Of a stretch of 64,000 nt of DNA, positions 63,288 to 64,000 are shown piece after piece (within the stretch, counting starts at the first letter, position 1; each line of letters opens with the position of its first letter). Under the pieces are notes generated by a model, which was not told the DNA's origin, made no database searches, and saw only the letters and a program-made list of their open reading frames with translations. This stretch comes from Sphingobacterium wenxiniae (GTDB lineage: Bacteria > Bacteroidota > Bacteroidia > Sphingobacteriales > Sphingobacteriaceae): the NCBI RefSeq assembly GCF_900116225.1, contig NZ_FOZZ01000005.1, positions 220,717 to 284,716 on the forward strand, read 5' to 3'. A program made the translations under genes and the position numbers.

Positions 63288-63944
63288 ATGTATAATTTTG
63301 AGAAATTGGTTGCGTCAAGCCAGTCTACTAAGTCTTCTGAAGTGAGCATCAAGGTGGAAGTACCTAATGCAGGAAATGTAAAAATATCATTTAATAAGGA
63401 TTCAGAGGCCTATATTTGTATGGTTTTTTATTTTAAGCCCTCAACGGAAAAACTACAGTATAGAAAGGATGGGGAGATTTCACCACAATTGTTATTAGAG
63501 GTAAAGAAGAAAAGAGAATTCATTAGACAATCTATAAAGCAGACCAATGAATTATTAAAATTCCAGAGGAACAAAAAAGTATATTTTCAGACTATTAGAG
63601 ATAATTTGGCTGTTAATTTGAATTCGATAGCCGATTCCAAGCTATCAGATCAATTTTATGAGGATTTCTTTTTTTCTAAAGTAAATTACACTCCTTTAAG
63701 TAGCCAAATCAAACCTCAAAAATTAGTACTGTTAAACCAGTACGGAAGACCAATTAAGCCATATAGACCCCGAACTCCATTTTCGTCAAGAAATCCTTAT
63801 TCTAACAGAAGAAGAGATGAAGAAGCGCAAAGATTGAAGATCGAAAGTATGAATAATGGCACTTGGAATGAAAGAGATTATAGGAATGCAAAAACTGTAG
63901 CCACTGTATCCTCCCTACGAACTACAGGTCAGCTAATTTTTTGA
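63288..63944 (+). CDS. Hypothetical protein with basic Arg-rich tail
   Basis: 218 residues, not recognised. It has a polar N-terminus (about 1-60, VSIKVEVPNAGNVKISFNK), a coiled-coil-like basic middle (about 80-115, KKKREFIRQSIKQTNELLKF) and an Arg/Pro/Ser-rich segment (about 150-185, YGRPIKPYRPRTPFSSRNPY). No signal peptide or membrane helix is seen. It may bind nucleic acid. It begins 20 bp after the YbjQ-domain gene, so the pair is likely co-transcribed. Confidence 0.5.
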   Translation: MYNFEKLVASSQSTKSSEVSIKVEVPNAGNVKISFNKDSEAYICMVFYFKPSTEKLQYRKDGEISPQLLLEVKKKREFIRQSIKQTNELLKFQRNKKVYFQTIRDNLAVNLNSIADSKLSDQFYEDFFFSKVNYTPLSSQIKPQKLVLLNQYGRPIKPYRPRTPFSSRNPYSNRRRDEEAQRLKIESMNNGTWNERDYRNAKTVATVSSLRTTGQLIF

Positions 63945-64000
63945 AGTTTTGCGGATAAAGATCCTTTAAGTTTTTATGGTTTATTGACATAATGTTTTCC

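Noticed and set aside
1..64000. tRNA, rRNA, riboswitch or prophage
   Set aside because: I looked for their usual sequences and for phage structural genes and saw none; small RNAs cannot be excluded by reading alone.

Overview
The window looks like chromosome from a member of the Bacteroidota, most likely Sphingobacteriaceae (Sphingobacterium/Pedobacter-like). This rests on TAnnTTTG-type -7 promoter boxes, weak Shine-Dalgarno signals, many lipoproteins and outer-membrane proteins (OmpA, TamB/TamL pair, PepSY-like proteins), an ECF sigma/anti-sigma pair and a Bacteroidota-style nitrous oxide reductase cluster. I see no rRNA, tRNA or CRISPR array.

Layout. 1-114: edge fragment of a small gene broken by an in-frame stop. 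194-4475: UbiD-family decarboxylase, a Rossmann-fold protein and a DASH-type cryptochrome/photolyase. 4650-8732: 2-oxoglutarate dehydrogenase E1 and E2; malate dehydrogenase is at 58896-59834. 8894-18259: a barrel-like outer-membrane protein, two LTA-synthase-like membrane enzymes, valS and a PEP-mutase-family enzyme. 17546-25388: an envelope locus of ECF sigma factor, TPR anti-sigma-like protein, PKD/barrel protein, membrane-anchored TPR-CHAT protein and OmpA protein. 25660-28781: small membrane and exported proteins.

28959-41359 is a nitrous oxide and nitrosative-stress block: an oxidase-subunit-I-like membrane protein, a Crp/Fnr regulator, cytochrome c, nosZ (clade II type), a membrane protein, nosL, nosD, nosF, nosY, then a di-iron RIC repair protein, a DUF1858/DUF2249 protein, a second oxidase/NnrS-like protein and a DUF59 protein. 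Three promoters here share the palindrome TTATGCGT-N2-ACGCATAA (exact in one, half-degenerate in two), each with its centre 29.5 bp from the start of a -7 box. This suggests one regulon, probably run by the Crp/Fnr protein at 30367-30975.

41365-47710 is a MocR/GntR-type regulator with a cupin, a DapA-like aldolase, a CPVC thiol protein, a 2Fe-2S ferredoxin, three GNAT acetyltransferases, a YggS-type PLP protein and a truncated glutamine amidotransferase. Two promoters here carry the same pair of 24-bp-spaced direct repeats (CTGGACTAT.../CTGT...), both exactly 54 bp from an identical -7 box, so they are probably targets of the MocR protein.

47988-50930 holds two PepSY-like genes (one broken by an in-frame TAA) and a histidine kinase/response regulator pair. 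51144-58716 is the TamB-TamL envelope pair. After malate dehydrogenase and a small retropepsin-like protein, 60300-63944 is an AT-rich accessory stretch with a truncated Y1-transposase and poorly characterised proteins. Several palindromic dispersed elements (8758-8868, 28813-28907, 30282-30354, 33730-33860) lie between genes.
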